This document shows positions 8,365-15,438 of a stretch of DNA of 64,000 bases, in pieces; positions within the stretch are counted from its first letter, which is position 1, and each line of letters opens with the position of its first letter. A model generated the notes under the pieces. That model did not search any database and was not told the DNA's origin. It saw only the letters and a list, made by a program, of their open reading frames with translations. The stretch comes from JBCCOW01 sp039025855 (GTDB lineage Bacteria; Planctomycetota; Phycisphaerae; Phycisphaerales; Phycisphaeraceae): assembly GCA_039025855.1 (NCBI GenBank), contig JBCCNL010000004.1, forward strand, positions 62,001 to 126,000. The letters are read 5' to 3'. The translations under genes and the position numbers were made by a program.

Positions 8365-8745
8365 GCCAAATGCCAACTGTCACCGTTGCACATCTTGTTC
8401 ATGCCTACGTAAAGCGCCCCCAAAGCAGCGTATGGATTGTGCCTGGGTCACTCGACGACTTTGAAGACCCCATAAACGAAGAACTTTATCCGCATATCAA
8501 TGACTATCTGCCGAAGCGTGGTGTCTTGATCGCCAGCAAGGTCACACCAATCGAAGCCGACGAACTGATAGCGGAGACGGTTCGCAAGTTTCGGTATGCA
8601 GGAATCGAGGCCAGTGCTGATTCGCTCTGTGACGACTGAGGCACCTAACCACCGGCTGCAGTTGACCGGCGATGCCCGCGATGGATAATTGTGTTGTCGG
8701 TTGGGAGTCTGCTTCCGCGGGCGGCCGGCAACTGAGCCTTTGACG
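8359..8745 (+). mobile_element. Integron-type gene cassette 1
   Basis: A 387-bp unit running from the crossover in GTTAGGT to the crossover in GTTAGAC. Its first bases, with the preceding G, read GTTAGGTGCC. Its own attC begins GGCACCTAAC, the exact 10-base complement, as expected if the unit once existed as a circle. It carries one ORF (8370-8639), which starts 11 bases after the crossover. Confidence 0.8.
8370..8639 (+). CDS. Hypothetical cassette protein, 89 residues
   Basis: Small acidic protein carried by cassette 1 (MPTVTVAHLVHAYVKRP at the start, EASADSLCDD at the end). No family recognised. It has no signal peptide or membrane segment and reads as a compact alpha/beta protein. The start at 8370 is preferred to an upstream ATG at 8295 because that one lies outside the cassette boundary. 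There is no clear ribosome binding site, which is common for cassette genes. Base composition is clearly more AT-rich than the neighbouring proS. Confidence 0.65.
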   Translation: MPTVTVAHLVHAYVKRPQSSVWIVPGSLDDFEDPINEELYPHINDYLPKRGVLIASKVTPIEADELIAETVRKFRYAGIEASADSLCDD

Positions 8746-8751
8746 TTAGAC
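8643..8751 (+). other. attC recombination site 1 (109 bp)
   Basis: R'' core ACCTAAC (8643-8649, fits RYYYAAC) and R' core GTTAGAC (8745-8751, fits GTTRRRY) enclose an imperfect inverted repeat: CAGTTGACCGGCGATGCCCG on the left against CGGGCGGCCGGCAACTGAG on the right, with small bulges. Length and arms closely match attC site 2. Confidence 0.85.
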
Positions 8752-9290
8752 CTCTCATGAAACGTCGGTGGGCGAGCATCACGGCTGTCTTCATCGGGTG
8801 CGTTGCGCTGACTGTCACCTTGCTTGCTATCTACGTTGTGCCGCCGCCTCAACCCCCGCCATCGCCACAAACACAGACCCATATAGAACTCGATATTCAC
8901 GGCTTCAAACTCGGTTGGCAATCCAAATCACAGTCGGCTCAGCAACAACCGCCAGCGCCGCAACCATTCCTCACACAGCAAAAGGTGCAGTACGCGGGCT
9001 ATGCCACGGGCGGGCTTTCAATCGTGTTTGCGTTACTTGGCTGGGTCCGTCGAGAGGGCTTTTGGCTGGGCTTTCTTGCTGTATCGCTAGCCACCGCCGC
9101 AATCGCTTGGTATGTCTTTGTGGTTGTCCTGTTCTTACTTGGATTGTCTGGTGGAATCTTCTTATTCCCAATCGACAGGTGGTCGAGGCCTAACCAGCGG
9201 CTGCAGTTGACCGGCGACGCCCGCGATAAATAATTGAGTCGCCTGTGTGTAGCCCCCTCCCGCGGGCGGCCGGCAATTGAGCTTTCTACG
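8746..9290 (+). mobile_element. Integron-type gene cassette 2
   Basis: A 545-bp unit between the crossovers in GTTAGAC and GTTAGGC. It begins GTTAGACCTC, and its attC begins GAGGCCTAAC, complementary at nine of ten positions with the tenth a possible G-T pair. One ORF (8757-9233) starts 11 bases after the crossover, the same spacing as in cassette 1. Confidence 0.8.
8757..9233 (+). CDS. Hypothetical cassette-encoded membrane protein
   Basis: 158 residues. The N-terminal segment (residues 7-28) is hydrophobic, followed by a Pro- and Gln-rich linker, then two or three further membrane segments (about 80-97 and 102-140, ending FLFPIDRW). No family recognised. The last 15 residues (PNQRLQLTGDARDK) are encoded by the left arm of attC site 2, so the natural C-terminus is set by the recombination site. 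Function unknown; membrane location is inferred. Confidence 0.6.
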   Translation: MKRRWASITAVFIGCVALTVTLLAIYVVPPPQPPPSPQTQTHIELDIHGFKLGWQSKSQSAQQQPPAPQPFLTQQKVQYAGYATGGLSIVFALLGWVRREGFWLGFLAVSLATAAIAWYVFVVVLFLLGLSGGIFLFPIDRWSRPNQRLQLTGDARDK

Positions 9291-9296
9291 TTAGGC
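9188..9296 (+). other. attC recombination site 2 (109 bp)
   Basis: R'' GCCTAAC (9188-9194) and R' GTTAGGC (9290-9296) fit the attC consensus. The arms are CAGTTGACCGGCGACGCCCG and CGGGCGGCCGGCAATTGAG. It has exactly the same length as site 1 and close sequence identity in both arms, while the centre differs. No complementary R'' is found downstream, so the array ends here. Confidence 0.85.
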
Positions 9297-9704
9297 CGCT
9301 TCCAGACGCCTTCTGTGATTTCGTCTTCAGGCTGCGGAGTTGGCATAGCAGGACAGTCGAGCAGATGGCCGACTTCGTATCGGCCCTGGGCTTTGGCTTC
9401 GATTATGCCGGGGTAGTTGCCACCATCAGAGACTTGCTCTTGCCAGCGGTCGCGGAGTTCGCGGGCATAGGCCACCAGCTCCGGGTTGTTACGCTGCCAG
9501 GCGTGCTTCAACGCCTTCTGCGCCCGCCTGTTCTGCCTTCAGCCGGGCGATCTCCACATCATCCGGCGTCGGTAACACCAGAGGCAAATCCTCCGTCTTT
9601 CTGGTCGTGCCGGGTTCACCAGGCGTTGATCGGACGGAGCCGACTCTTGCACTCGGGGCCAACCGGGCTACGCTCGGCAGAGCCGTGGCCCGCTGGTTAC
9701 GCAC
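9297..9704 (-). pseudogene. Broken minus-strand gene at the right end of the cassette array
   Basis: Reading the minus strand from about 9704 gives a coding-like stretch (LPLVLPTPDDVEIARLKAEQ) that stops at 9489. A second frame from about 9511 continues in a matching style (KHAWQRNNPELVAYAREL, then RDRWQEQVSDGG and GIIEAKAQGRYEVGHLLD). One extra base near 9515 would explain the break. The second frame then runs into attC site 2 without its own stop, as if the gene had been cut at its 3' end. Family not recognised. This stretch holds no other gene on the plus strand. Confidence 0.4.
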
Positions 9705-9728
9705 GGTCCACCTTTAGGAGAGATCACC

Positions 9729-10400
9729 ATGCATGCTCGAACCACTAAGCCTAATCGCGTCCGCCATCAGGCACTCTGGGCCGTCTTGACTGCCGCCGTC
9801 CTCACGCTCACGGCAACCACGCACGCCCAGCCTGCTGAGCAACCCGCGAAAACCGCCGCGTCCATGGGCCCCCTCGCCAACACGCTGCTCTACGGCCAAG
9901 AGGACCAGGGGCCCTGGCAGGGTCAGACCGACGGCAACGGCTACCGGCTCATCAACCCCGTCGACCCCGACGCCATCACCTACTTCTACCTCAACTCCCC
10001 GCCGCAGGCCCTCGGCCAACGCACCGCCGAGGTCAAGACCGCCCTCATTCAGGGCGACGGCAGCACCGGCCTCATCTACGGCTTCGCCAACCAGCCCAAA
10101 CAATACTTTCTCTACCTCATCGACCGACAGGGCCAACTCCGCATCCTCCACCGCTTCCCCGAAGGCGGCTTCAACGAGCTGTTCTCCGCCCGCCTCCAGG
10201 TCGACGGCGAAGACGCCGAACCTGCGGGGCCGCGCCTCGTCACCCTCCGCCTGGTTGAAGACGCCGGCTCCGTCACCGCCTTCCTCAACGACAGCAAGCT
10301 CCACACCTTCAACGCCCCCGCCCAGGGCGGTATCGGCATCGCTGCCGCCGGCCGCGTTGATGGCCTGTTCCTCGACTTCAAACTCCAGAACCCCGGCTGA
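9729..10400 (+). CDS. Secreted protein, probable beta-sandwich domain
   Basis: 223 residues. An N-terminal signal peptide is evident (basic MHARTTKPNRVRHQ, hydrophobic ALWAVLTAAVLTLTA, likely cleavage after THA-Q). The mature part alternates short strands (YFYLNSPPQ, GLIYGFANQPKQYFLYLIDRQGQL, VTAFLNDSKLHTFNAP, GIGIAAAGRVDGLFLDFKL) in the manner of a concanavalin-like or DUF1080-like sandwich. That reading is by pattern only. AGGAG lies 8-12 bases before the ATG at 9729. No partner gene is obvious. Confidence 0.65.
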   Translation: MHARTTKPNRVRHQALWAVLTAAVLTLTATTHAQPAEQPAKTAASMGPLANTLLYGQEDQGPWQGQTDGNGYRLINPVDPDAITYFYLNSPPQALGQRTAEVKTALIQGDGSTGLIYGFANQPKQYFLYLIDRQGQLRILHRFPEGGFNELFSARLQVDGEDAEPAGPRLVTLRLVEDAGSVTAFLNDSKLHTFNAPAQGGIGIAAAGRVDGLFLDFKLQNPG

Positions 10401-10713
10401 CCAACCTCACTGCGAGTCCGCCGCCCGCACCGCCTGCCGGGTCCACTGCGGATCGATCCCGTCGTGCACGGGCCCCACTGCTGTCACGCTTCTTATCAAT
10501 GGGTAGGAGGCTGACCGCGGCCGAGAACTGTCGGTGATCGCAGCACGCCGCACACGCACGGATCAGGCTGATACCGCTGGTATCGTCACGCCGAGTGCTT
10601 ATATTGGCAGAGGTGCATCAGGCTTGGCGATGGCTCCGGTGCACGTGGCGACCCGGTGTACGGCCGCCGAGCAACCGATGCCGTATCGCCGAATGACACG
10701 GGGTTCCCATCAG
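10401..10713 (+). other. Intergenic region upstream of the Tudor/WD40 gene
   Basis: 313 bases without a convincing gene. It holds a short hairpin CCCGT-5-ACGGG (10458-10472) just after the previous gene, possibly a weak terminator, and a perfect GATACC-3-GGTATC inverted repeat (10570-10584) followed by an AT-rich TTATATT about 17 bases on, which could be part of a promoter. An in-frame GTG at 10534 would extend the next gene, but the extension does not look like protein. Confidence 0.4.
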
Positions 10714-12921
10714 ATGAAGACTGCGTCTTGGACCGCAACTCGCGCGTGCGTTTGGATGATTGTGCTGCTGTTATCGATCTCAAGCGTCGGTCTGATGTCC
10801 GCAGCCGGTCAGGAGGCCGGTGATGCGGTGGAGGTGCGCGAGGGGGACGTCTGGTCGCCGGCGACGGTAGTCAAGCGCGAGGGGCGACGCATCCAGATCC
10901 GGTACAGCGACGGCACCGAGGAATGGATCGGCAAAGACCGCATGCGCCTGCCGGGCCAGCAGGCGGGCGGTGGCGGCGGCGCAACCGACACCGTGGCGCC
11001 CCCTCCAAAGCCCGCGGCAGCGCCGCCGCGGCGCTTCCGGATGCGTGAAGCCATTGAATACAAGCGGGGCGGTTTCTGGCGTGACGGCGTGATCAAACGG
11101 ATCTCGCAAGACCTCTACCTCGTGGGAGAGCCCGGTGCCCGATCGGACTTCCATTCGCGGTGGATGCTCGCCGACACCATCCGACGGCCGGGCGAGGCCC
11201 ACGCGGGACCCGACGCTTTCAATCAGTTCAGCCACGCGGTCCACAACGAATCGGTCCGCGATTCGCTCAGGGAGGCCCGCAAAGCCCTCAAGGAGTTCCG
11301 CACCGAGCAGTCGCAGAAGGCGGTCGATGACGAGGGCAGAGACGACCCGTTTGGCGCGCTCCCGTTCAGTCACCCGGTGACACCCGTGAATGTCAGCGGG
11401 ATGCAGGAGATCGCCACCCGCGTGGGCACGGGCGAACCGGTGCAGGCCGACCCCGATCCCGCAGCGGTCACCCGGCCGTGGTCTGCCAGGTTCACACTTG
11501 GGACCGGCGAGTTCTTCGAGAAGGTCAGCGGCGTCTCGGTCTCCGGCGGCCACCTGCTGATCGGCCTGGAAGACTCGCCGCCCGGCGGGGCCATCCACAC
11601 CTCTGCGGCCCGCATCAGCGCCGCCACCGGACGCGTCAGCCGGAGCGCCCCCTTCGAGGCCGCCACCATCCCGGTCGACATCAGCTTCGACGGCAACCTG
11701 GTTGCAGCGATCGGCAACGCCAAGTCGAACACCAACAAGACCCGCGTCGACCTCTGGGATTGGTCCACCGCGATGCCCAGACACCTGGTGAGCTTCAAGG
11801 CAGCCACCGGCGAAGGGATCGACAACGTCACCGACGTCCGCTTCACCCGCGACGGGCTGGTCGTCGTCGCAAGGGCGGACGGTTGGGTCACGGCGTACGC
11901 CGTCGCGTCCGGAACGGTCAATGCCGTCTGGCGCATCGAACTCAGCCGCAGTCTCCAAATGATACGCAGCCCCGGCGGCGGCCAGCTCGCGATCGCCGCG
12001 GGCGGTGAGGTCCTGCTGCTCGACGCCGCGACCGGCCAGCCGCTGCTCGTCCGCTCAAGCCTCGGCGTCTACCCGCGGTACCTCTCGTTCTCGCCCAACG
12101 GCCGATACCTCGCGATCGCCGGCCGAGGCGTCCTCACCCGCTGGGACCTTACCACCGACCAACTCACGCCCACCGTCGCGATCAAGCCCGGCGCAGGGAT
12201 GCGTGCCGTGCTGGCGACCGACGCCGGGCAGGTCTACGACGGGCAACACCTCATCGACCCCGAGACCGGCGCCGCCGTCTGGACCTACACCCGCGAGCAG
12301 GGCATCCGTGATTGGAGCACCTCCAACGGCGTGCTGCTCGGCATCCAGAAGGGCAGCCGAAGCAACGCCACCTCACGCACCATCTCGGCCTGGCCGCTGC
12401 CGCACCGCCCGGCGGCCAACGCGGCCATCCCCCCGGTGACTAACCTCGTCGCCCGGGGCGGGGCCATCACGCTCGACCTCGGGGGCCTCGAAGGCAGCGC
12501 CGCCGACAAGCGCAAGCTCGAGGCCGCGCTGACCGCCCACTTCGCCGAGGCCGGCGTGTCCATCGAACCCAATCAGCCGACCCGCCTGGTCGGCAAGACC
12601 ACGACCGACACCCGGACCGAACAATTCCGCGACCCCCGTCGGTCGCCCTTCGGACCGACCCAGAGCGCGAACGTGACGAACAAGACCACCACGCTCAGCC
12701 TCGAGCACGAGGGCGAAACCCTCTGGCAGCGTGCCTCGACCTCGGGCATGTTGGGCTTCATGGTGCACATGCAGCAGGGTGAATCCCTTCAAGCCGCCCT
12801 CGACCGTCAAGCCCAGGTCGATCTCAGCAGCATGTCCCGGGTCAGCTTCCCCCAGATCGTCCCGGCCCCCCACGACGCCACCGGTTCCACCGCCCTCCGC
12901 CCTGGCGGCTTCGCCCGCTGA
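10714..12921 (+). CDS. Exported protein with Tudor/agenet-like and WD40-like regions
   Basis: 735 residues from the ATG at 10714. A signal peptide or N-terminal anchor comes first (RACVWMIVLLLSISSVGLMS). Two Tudor/agenet-like modules follow: VEVREGDVWSPATVVKREG with IRYSDGTEEWIG, and then YKRGGFWRDGVIKRI. After a Pro-rich linker, a WD40-like propeller runs from about residue 260 to 560 (VDISFDGNLVAAIG, LVVVARADGWVTAYAVASG, YLSFSPNGRYLAIAGRG). The C-terminal 170 residues are not recognised (LEAALTAHFAEAGVSIEPNQ resembles a DUF in planctomycetal proteins). Likely a periplasmic scaffold; function unknown. Confidence 0.7.
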   Translation: MKTASWTATRACVWMIVLLLSISSVGLMSAAGQEAGDAVEVREGDVWSPATVVKREGRRIQIRYSDGTEEWIGKDRMRLPGQQAGGGGGATDTVAPPPKPAAAPPRRFRMREAIEYKRGGFWRDGVIKRISQDLYLVGEPGARSDFHSRWMLADTIRRPGEAHAGPDAFNQFSHAVHNESVRDSLREARKALKEFRTEQSQKAVDDEGRDDPFGALPFSHPVTPVNVSGMQEIATRVGTGEPVQADPDPAAVTRPWSARFTLGTGEFFEKVSGVSVSGGHLLIGLEDSPPGGAIHTSAARISAATGRVSRSAPFEAATIPVDISFDGNLVAAIGNAKSNTNKTRVDLWDWSTAMPRHLVSFKAATGEGIDNVTDVRFTRDGLVVVARADGWVTAYAVASGTVNAVWRIELSRSLQMIRSPGGGQLAIAAGGEVLLLDAATGQPLLVRSSLGVYPRYLSFSPNGRYLAIAGRGVLTRWDLTTDQLTPTVAIKPGAGMRAVLATDAGQVYDGQHLIDPETGAAVWTYTREQGIRDWSTSNGVLLGIQKGSRSNATSRTISAWPLPHRPAANAAIPPVTNLVARGGAITLDLGGLEGSAADKRKLEAALTAHFAEAGVSIEPNQPTRLVGKTTTDTRTEQFRDPRRSPFGPTQSANVTNKTTTLSLEHEGETLWQRASTSGMLGFMVHMQQGESLQAALDRQAQVDLSSMSRVSFPQIVPAPHDATGSTALRPGGFAR

Positions 12922-13064
12922 TGACGATGGCCTTGTCCTGGTAGACCCTGGTGTGCTCCGGTGTGCAGCACGAGCTGACGCGTAGTCCCATACAGCTTGC
13001 TGATCCGCGAGATGCGTTTCAAGTTGCAAGCGTCTTTGCTAGCTGCTTAAGAGAAGGCCTAGCG

Positions 13065-13421
13065 ATGTGGATGATCTTGACCTATTTCGTTGGTATCGCG
13101 CTCCTGCTCGTCGGGTGGATTGTCGGTGAGTACGCCAAGCTGCAATGGCTTCGTGTCGGGTGTGTTCTGGTGCTGTTTCCGCTGTTCGCGGCGGCACCGT
13201 TCGCTTTAGGTAAATTCTCCGGCGCGGCTGAGGCCTCCATATCGGCGTCTGGTGCGCTAGACCGCTTCTTGGACGTGGCCGTTGAACAACTGGACGCCGA
13301 GCGTGAAGATCGGGTACACAAAGAACTCCGCACGTTGACCGAGGCGGTCGGTGAAACCTACGAAGGTGGTGCGTTTGTGAGTCGTGTTGATGCGGCAACG
13401 GAGCGGCTCAAGGCTCCGTGA
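13065..13421 (+). CDS. Small membrane protein, hypothetical
   Basis: 118 residues with two membrane segments (ILTYFVGIALLLVGWIVG and LRVGCVLVLFPLFAAAPFALG), then an acidic helical tail (FLDVAVEQLDAEREDRVHKEL). The ATG at 13065 is supported by AGAAGG about 10 bases upstream. An upstream ATG at 12951 would add 38 residues without conservation. Base composition is less GC-rich than the surrounding genes. No family recognised. Confidence 0.6.
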   Translation: MWMILTYFVGIALLLVGWIVGEYAKLQWLRVGCVLVLFPLFAAAPFALGKFSGAAEASISASGALDRFLDVAVEQLDAEREDRVHKELRTLTEAVGETYEGGAFVSRVDAATERLKAP

Positions 13422-13462
13422 CGGGTCGGGTTGAGCGGCCGGTTTCTATTGATCCGACCCGT
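13421..13462 (+). terminator. Hairpin after the small membrane protein gene
   Basis: Perfect 9-bp inverted repeat ACGGGTCGG (13421-13429) and CCGACCCGT (13454-13462) with a 24-base loop, beginning at the last base of the stop codon. There is no U-tract, so termination is plausible but not certain. Confidence 0.4.
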
Positions 13463-13633
13463 ACTTGGCGATGTGGGAGCTATTAAGAATCGAGGGCAGA
13501 AAAAGTGACTGTTGAAGGTGTGTTGTCGGCGCTGGAAGCGAGATGCAGAGCCGTAACATCAGTGCCGTGTGGACGTCACTTGCTCAGTGGCCGACAAAAG
13601 TGACGACTCACTGCTGGACCGCCAATTCAATCG

Positions 13634-13650
13634 TTCGGCATGATGCCGAA
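13634..13650. terminator. Hairpin between convergent genes
   Basis: TTCGGCA-TGA-TGCCGAA is a perfect 7-bp stem with a 3-base loop, 40 bases past the stop of the minus-strand CobW gene, and it is followed on the plus strand by GCGGTTTTGC. Probably a bidirectional terminator. Nothing else is visible in 13463-13689. Confidence 0.45.
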
Positions 13651-13689
13651 GCGGTTTTGCGCCGTGATCGGGTCTGCTGAGGGTGGGGT

Positions 13690-14763
13690 TCAATCGATGT
13701 CGAGCGACCGGGCCATGTCTTGCCAGTCCAGGGTGCGGTCGATCTCGGTGAGCATCTGGTCGGGGTCGATCGGGTTCGGTTGGGTGATCCATTCCAGGCG
13801 GTTGTCGCGGCGGTGGGCGGAGGGGCGGAACGAGACCTCGCGGTTGGCGATCTCGATGGACTGCCAGCCGGCCTGGGTCTGGAAGACGCCCTTGAGCCGA
13901 AGGACCCGGTTGTCGGCGATGCCCTGGTGGCAGACCCGCATGAGGTTCACCATGAGGACCTCCTCGTCGAAGCGCCGATCGGCATCGATCACGAACCCGC
14001 CGGGGTGGATCGTTGGGTCGTGGTCGTGGTCGTGATCGTGATCGTGGTTATGGTCATGGCCATGGTCGTGGTGGGTGTGCTCGTGGTCATGCTCGTGATC
14101 GTGGGCGGCGTGGTTGTGCGGGGCGTCGGTGCAGGCGGGCGGCTCGGCGGAGGGCTCGAAGACTTCCGGGGGCAGCTCGCCGTGGGCGGTGGTGATGACG
14201 CGGAGCTTCGGCGGGTCGAGCTGCTCGGCCCACTGCCGGGCCCGCTCGATCTTGTCGTCCTTGGCCTGGTCGCAGCGGTTGAAGACGAGGATGTCGGCCG
14301 ACTCGTAGAACATCCGGTAGTAGCCCATGCGCTCGAAGGTCTCCTGGTCGAAATCGCCGACGCTGAGCATCGCGATGGCGGGCTCGAGGGAGATGCCCAG
14401 GTCTTGCTGGGTGCCGCGGAGCAGGTCGATGACCTGGGCGGGGGCGGCCATGCCGCTGGGCTCGATGATGATCTGGTCGATGTCGGGGGCGTCGCTGAGC
14501 TGGCGGATGCGCTCGGGGAGTTCGGCGAGCATGGTGCAGCAGATGCAACCGCCGGGCACGTTGAGCACTGTCGTGGCCGGGGCTTCGGCGGCGAGGGTGG
14601 TGCTGTCGAGCCCGACGGGTCCGAAGTCATTCACCAACACACCCACCCGCCCCTCCCGCCGGCTAGACGCATTACGCCGGAGGTAGTTCAGGATGGCGGA
14701 GGTCTTCCCGACCCCGAGCGGTCCGGCAACGATGTGGCAGGGGGTCTTCGGGGCTTGGGCCAT
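13690..14763 (-). CDS. CobW-family (COG0523) metal-binding GTPase
   Basis: 357-residue G3E GTPase, a family that delivers zinc or other metals to target proteins. Walker A is GPLGVGKT (14-21), and the metal motif CICC gives Cys73, Cys75 and Cys76. The NRCDQAKDD guanine-specificity segment is near 162. A very His-rich loop lies at 216-253 with about 18 His in alternating His-Asp/Glu order, a metal reservoir or sensor. The C-terminal CobW_C domain follows (VLRLKGVFQT to SFRPSAHRRDNRLEWI). It sits 60 bases downstream of hisI, whose product is a zinc enzyme, so hisI is a possible client. No Zur-type operator was seen. Confidence 0.9.
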   Translation of the reverse strand: MAQAPKTPCHIVAGPLGVGKTSAILNYLRRNASSRREGRVGVLVNDFGPVGLDSTTLAAEAPATTVLNVPGGCICCTMLAELPERIRQLSDAPDIDQIIIEPSGMAAPAQVIDLLRGTQQDLGISLEPAIAMLSVGDFDQETFERMGYYRMFYESADILVFNRCDQAKDDKIERARQWAEQLDPPKLRVITTAHGELPPEVFEPSAEPPACTDAPHNHAAHDHEHDHEHTHHDHGHDHNHDHDHDHDHDPTIHPGGFVIDADRRFDEEVLMVNLMRVCHQGIADNRVLRLKGVFQTQAGWQSIEIANREVSFRPSAHRRDNRLEWITQPNPIDPDQMLTEIDRTLDWQDMARSLDID

Positions 14764-14823
14764 GGCGGAAGCCTAGGCGGCTGGGCGCGAGCCGGTTGGC
14801 GCAGAGCGGGTCGCGACGGGGGG

Positions 14824-15294
14824 TTAGAGCTTGGTTGGGTTGGGCGCGTCGCCGTAGACGGATTGGGGGTCGAAGACCTTCTCGGTTTCGGTGAACCCCA
14901 GGGGTCCGCCGGCGTCATCGGCGACCGGCACGGCACGGTAGAAGCAGGAGCGATACCCGACGTGGCAGCTCGCGCCGCCCTGCACATCGACGCGGAGCCA
15001 GACGCAGTCCTGGTCGTCGTCGATCCGCATCTCGCGGACGATCTGCGTCAGGCCGCTGGTCGCCCCCTTGTGCCAGAGGACCTTTCGGCTGCGGCTCCAG
15101 TAGACGGCTTCGCCGATCTCGATCGTTTTCTTAAGCGCCTCTTCGTTCATGTAGGCGTGCATGAGCACCTCGCCAGAGGTGAAGTCGGTGGTGACGACGG
15201 GGATGAGGCCGTGCTCGTCGAACTTCGGGGCGAGTTCGTGGCCTTCTTCGACTTGTTCGACGGTCTGTCGCTCTGAAAAAGTGATGACGTCCAT
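14824..15294 (-). CDS. hisI: Phosphoribosyl-AMP cyclohydrolase
   Basis: 156-residue HisI without the HisE domain; it opens the purine ring of phosphoribosyl-AMP in histidine synthesis. Matching blocks: YMNEEALKKTIEIGEAVYWSRS, KVLWHKGATSGLTQIV, and the zinc/magnesium region DDDQDCVWLRV followed by CHVGYRSCF. The two downstream Cys ligands (CH..YRSC) are present. The usual DCDxD motif is DDDQDC here, with Cys moved, so the metal site is a variant. A CobW GTPase lies directly downstream; the other his genes are not nearby. Confidence 0.92.
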   Translation of the reverse strand: MDVITFSERQTVEQVEEGHELAPKFDEHGLIPVVTTDFTSGEVLMHAYMNEEALKKTIEIGEAVYWSRSRKVLWHKGATSGLTQIVREMRIDDDQDCVWLRVDVQGGASCHVGYRSCFYRAVPVADDAGGPLGFTETEKVFDPQSVYGDAPNPTKL

Positions 15295-15438
15295 TGGGGG
15301 TGTTCTCCGGGTTCGTTGTCGGGGGCCAGCCGCGTCGGAAAGTGGGCACGGCGGGGAGTTGTAGTGGGGGCCCCCGCCTGCCGTGGCGGGAACTCCATAG
15401 CTTACAGGGCCCAGTAAGCAATCGCCTCACGGGGCGAC

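Noticed and set aside
9297..9760. A third cassette after attC 2
   Set aside because: The complementary R'' (GCGGCCTAAC) expected for a third attC was not found downstream; the CCTAAT at about 9747 does not fit.
12807..13022. Minus-strand 71-residue frame with a plausible start
   Set aside because: It overlaps the end of the Tudor/WD40 gene and is not supported by a ribosome binding site or a known family.
13720..15276. 518-residue + strand frame over CobW and HisI
   Set aside because: Shadow of two well-supported minus-strand genes; no signal of its own.
14764..15438. Zur box near cobW or hisI
   Set aside because: No AT-rich palindrome in either upstream gap.
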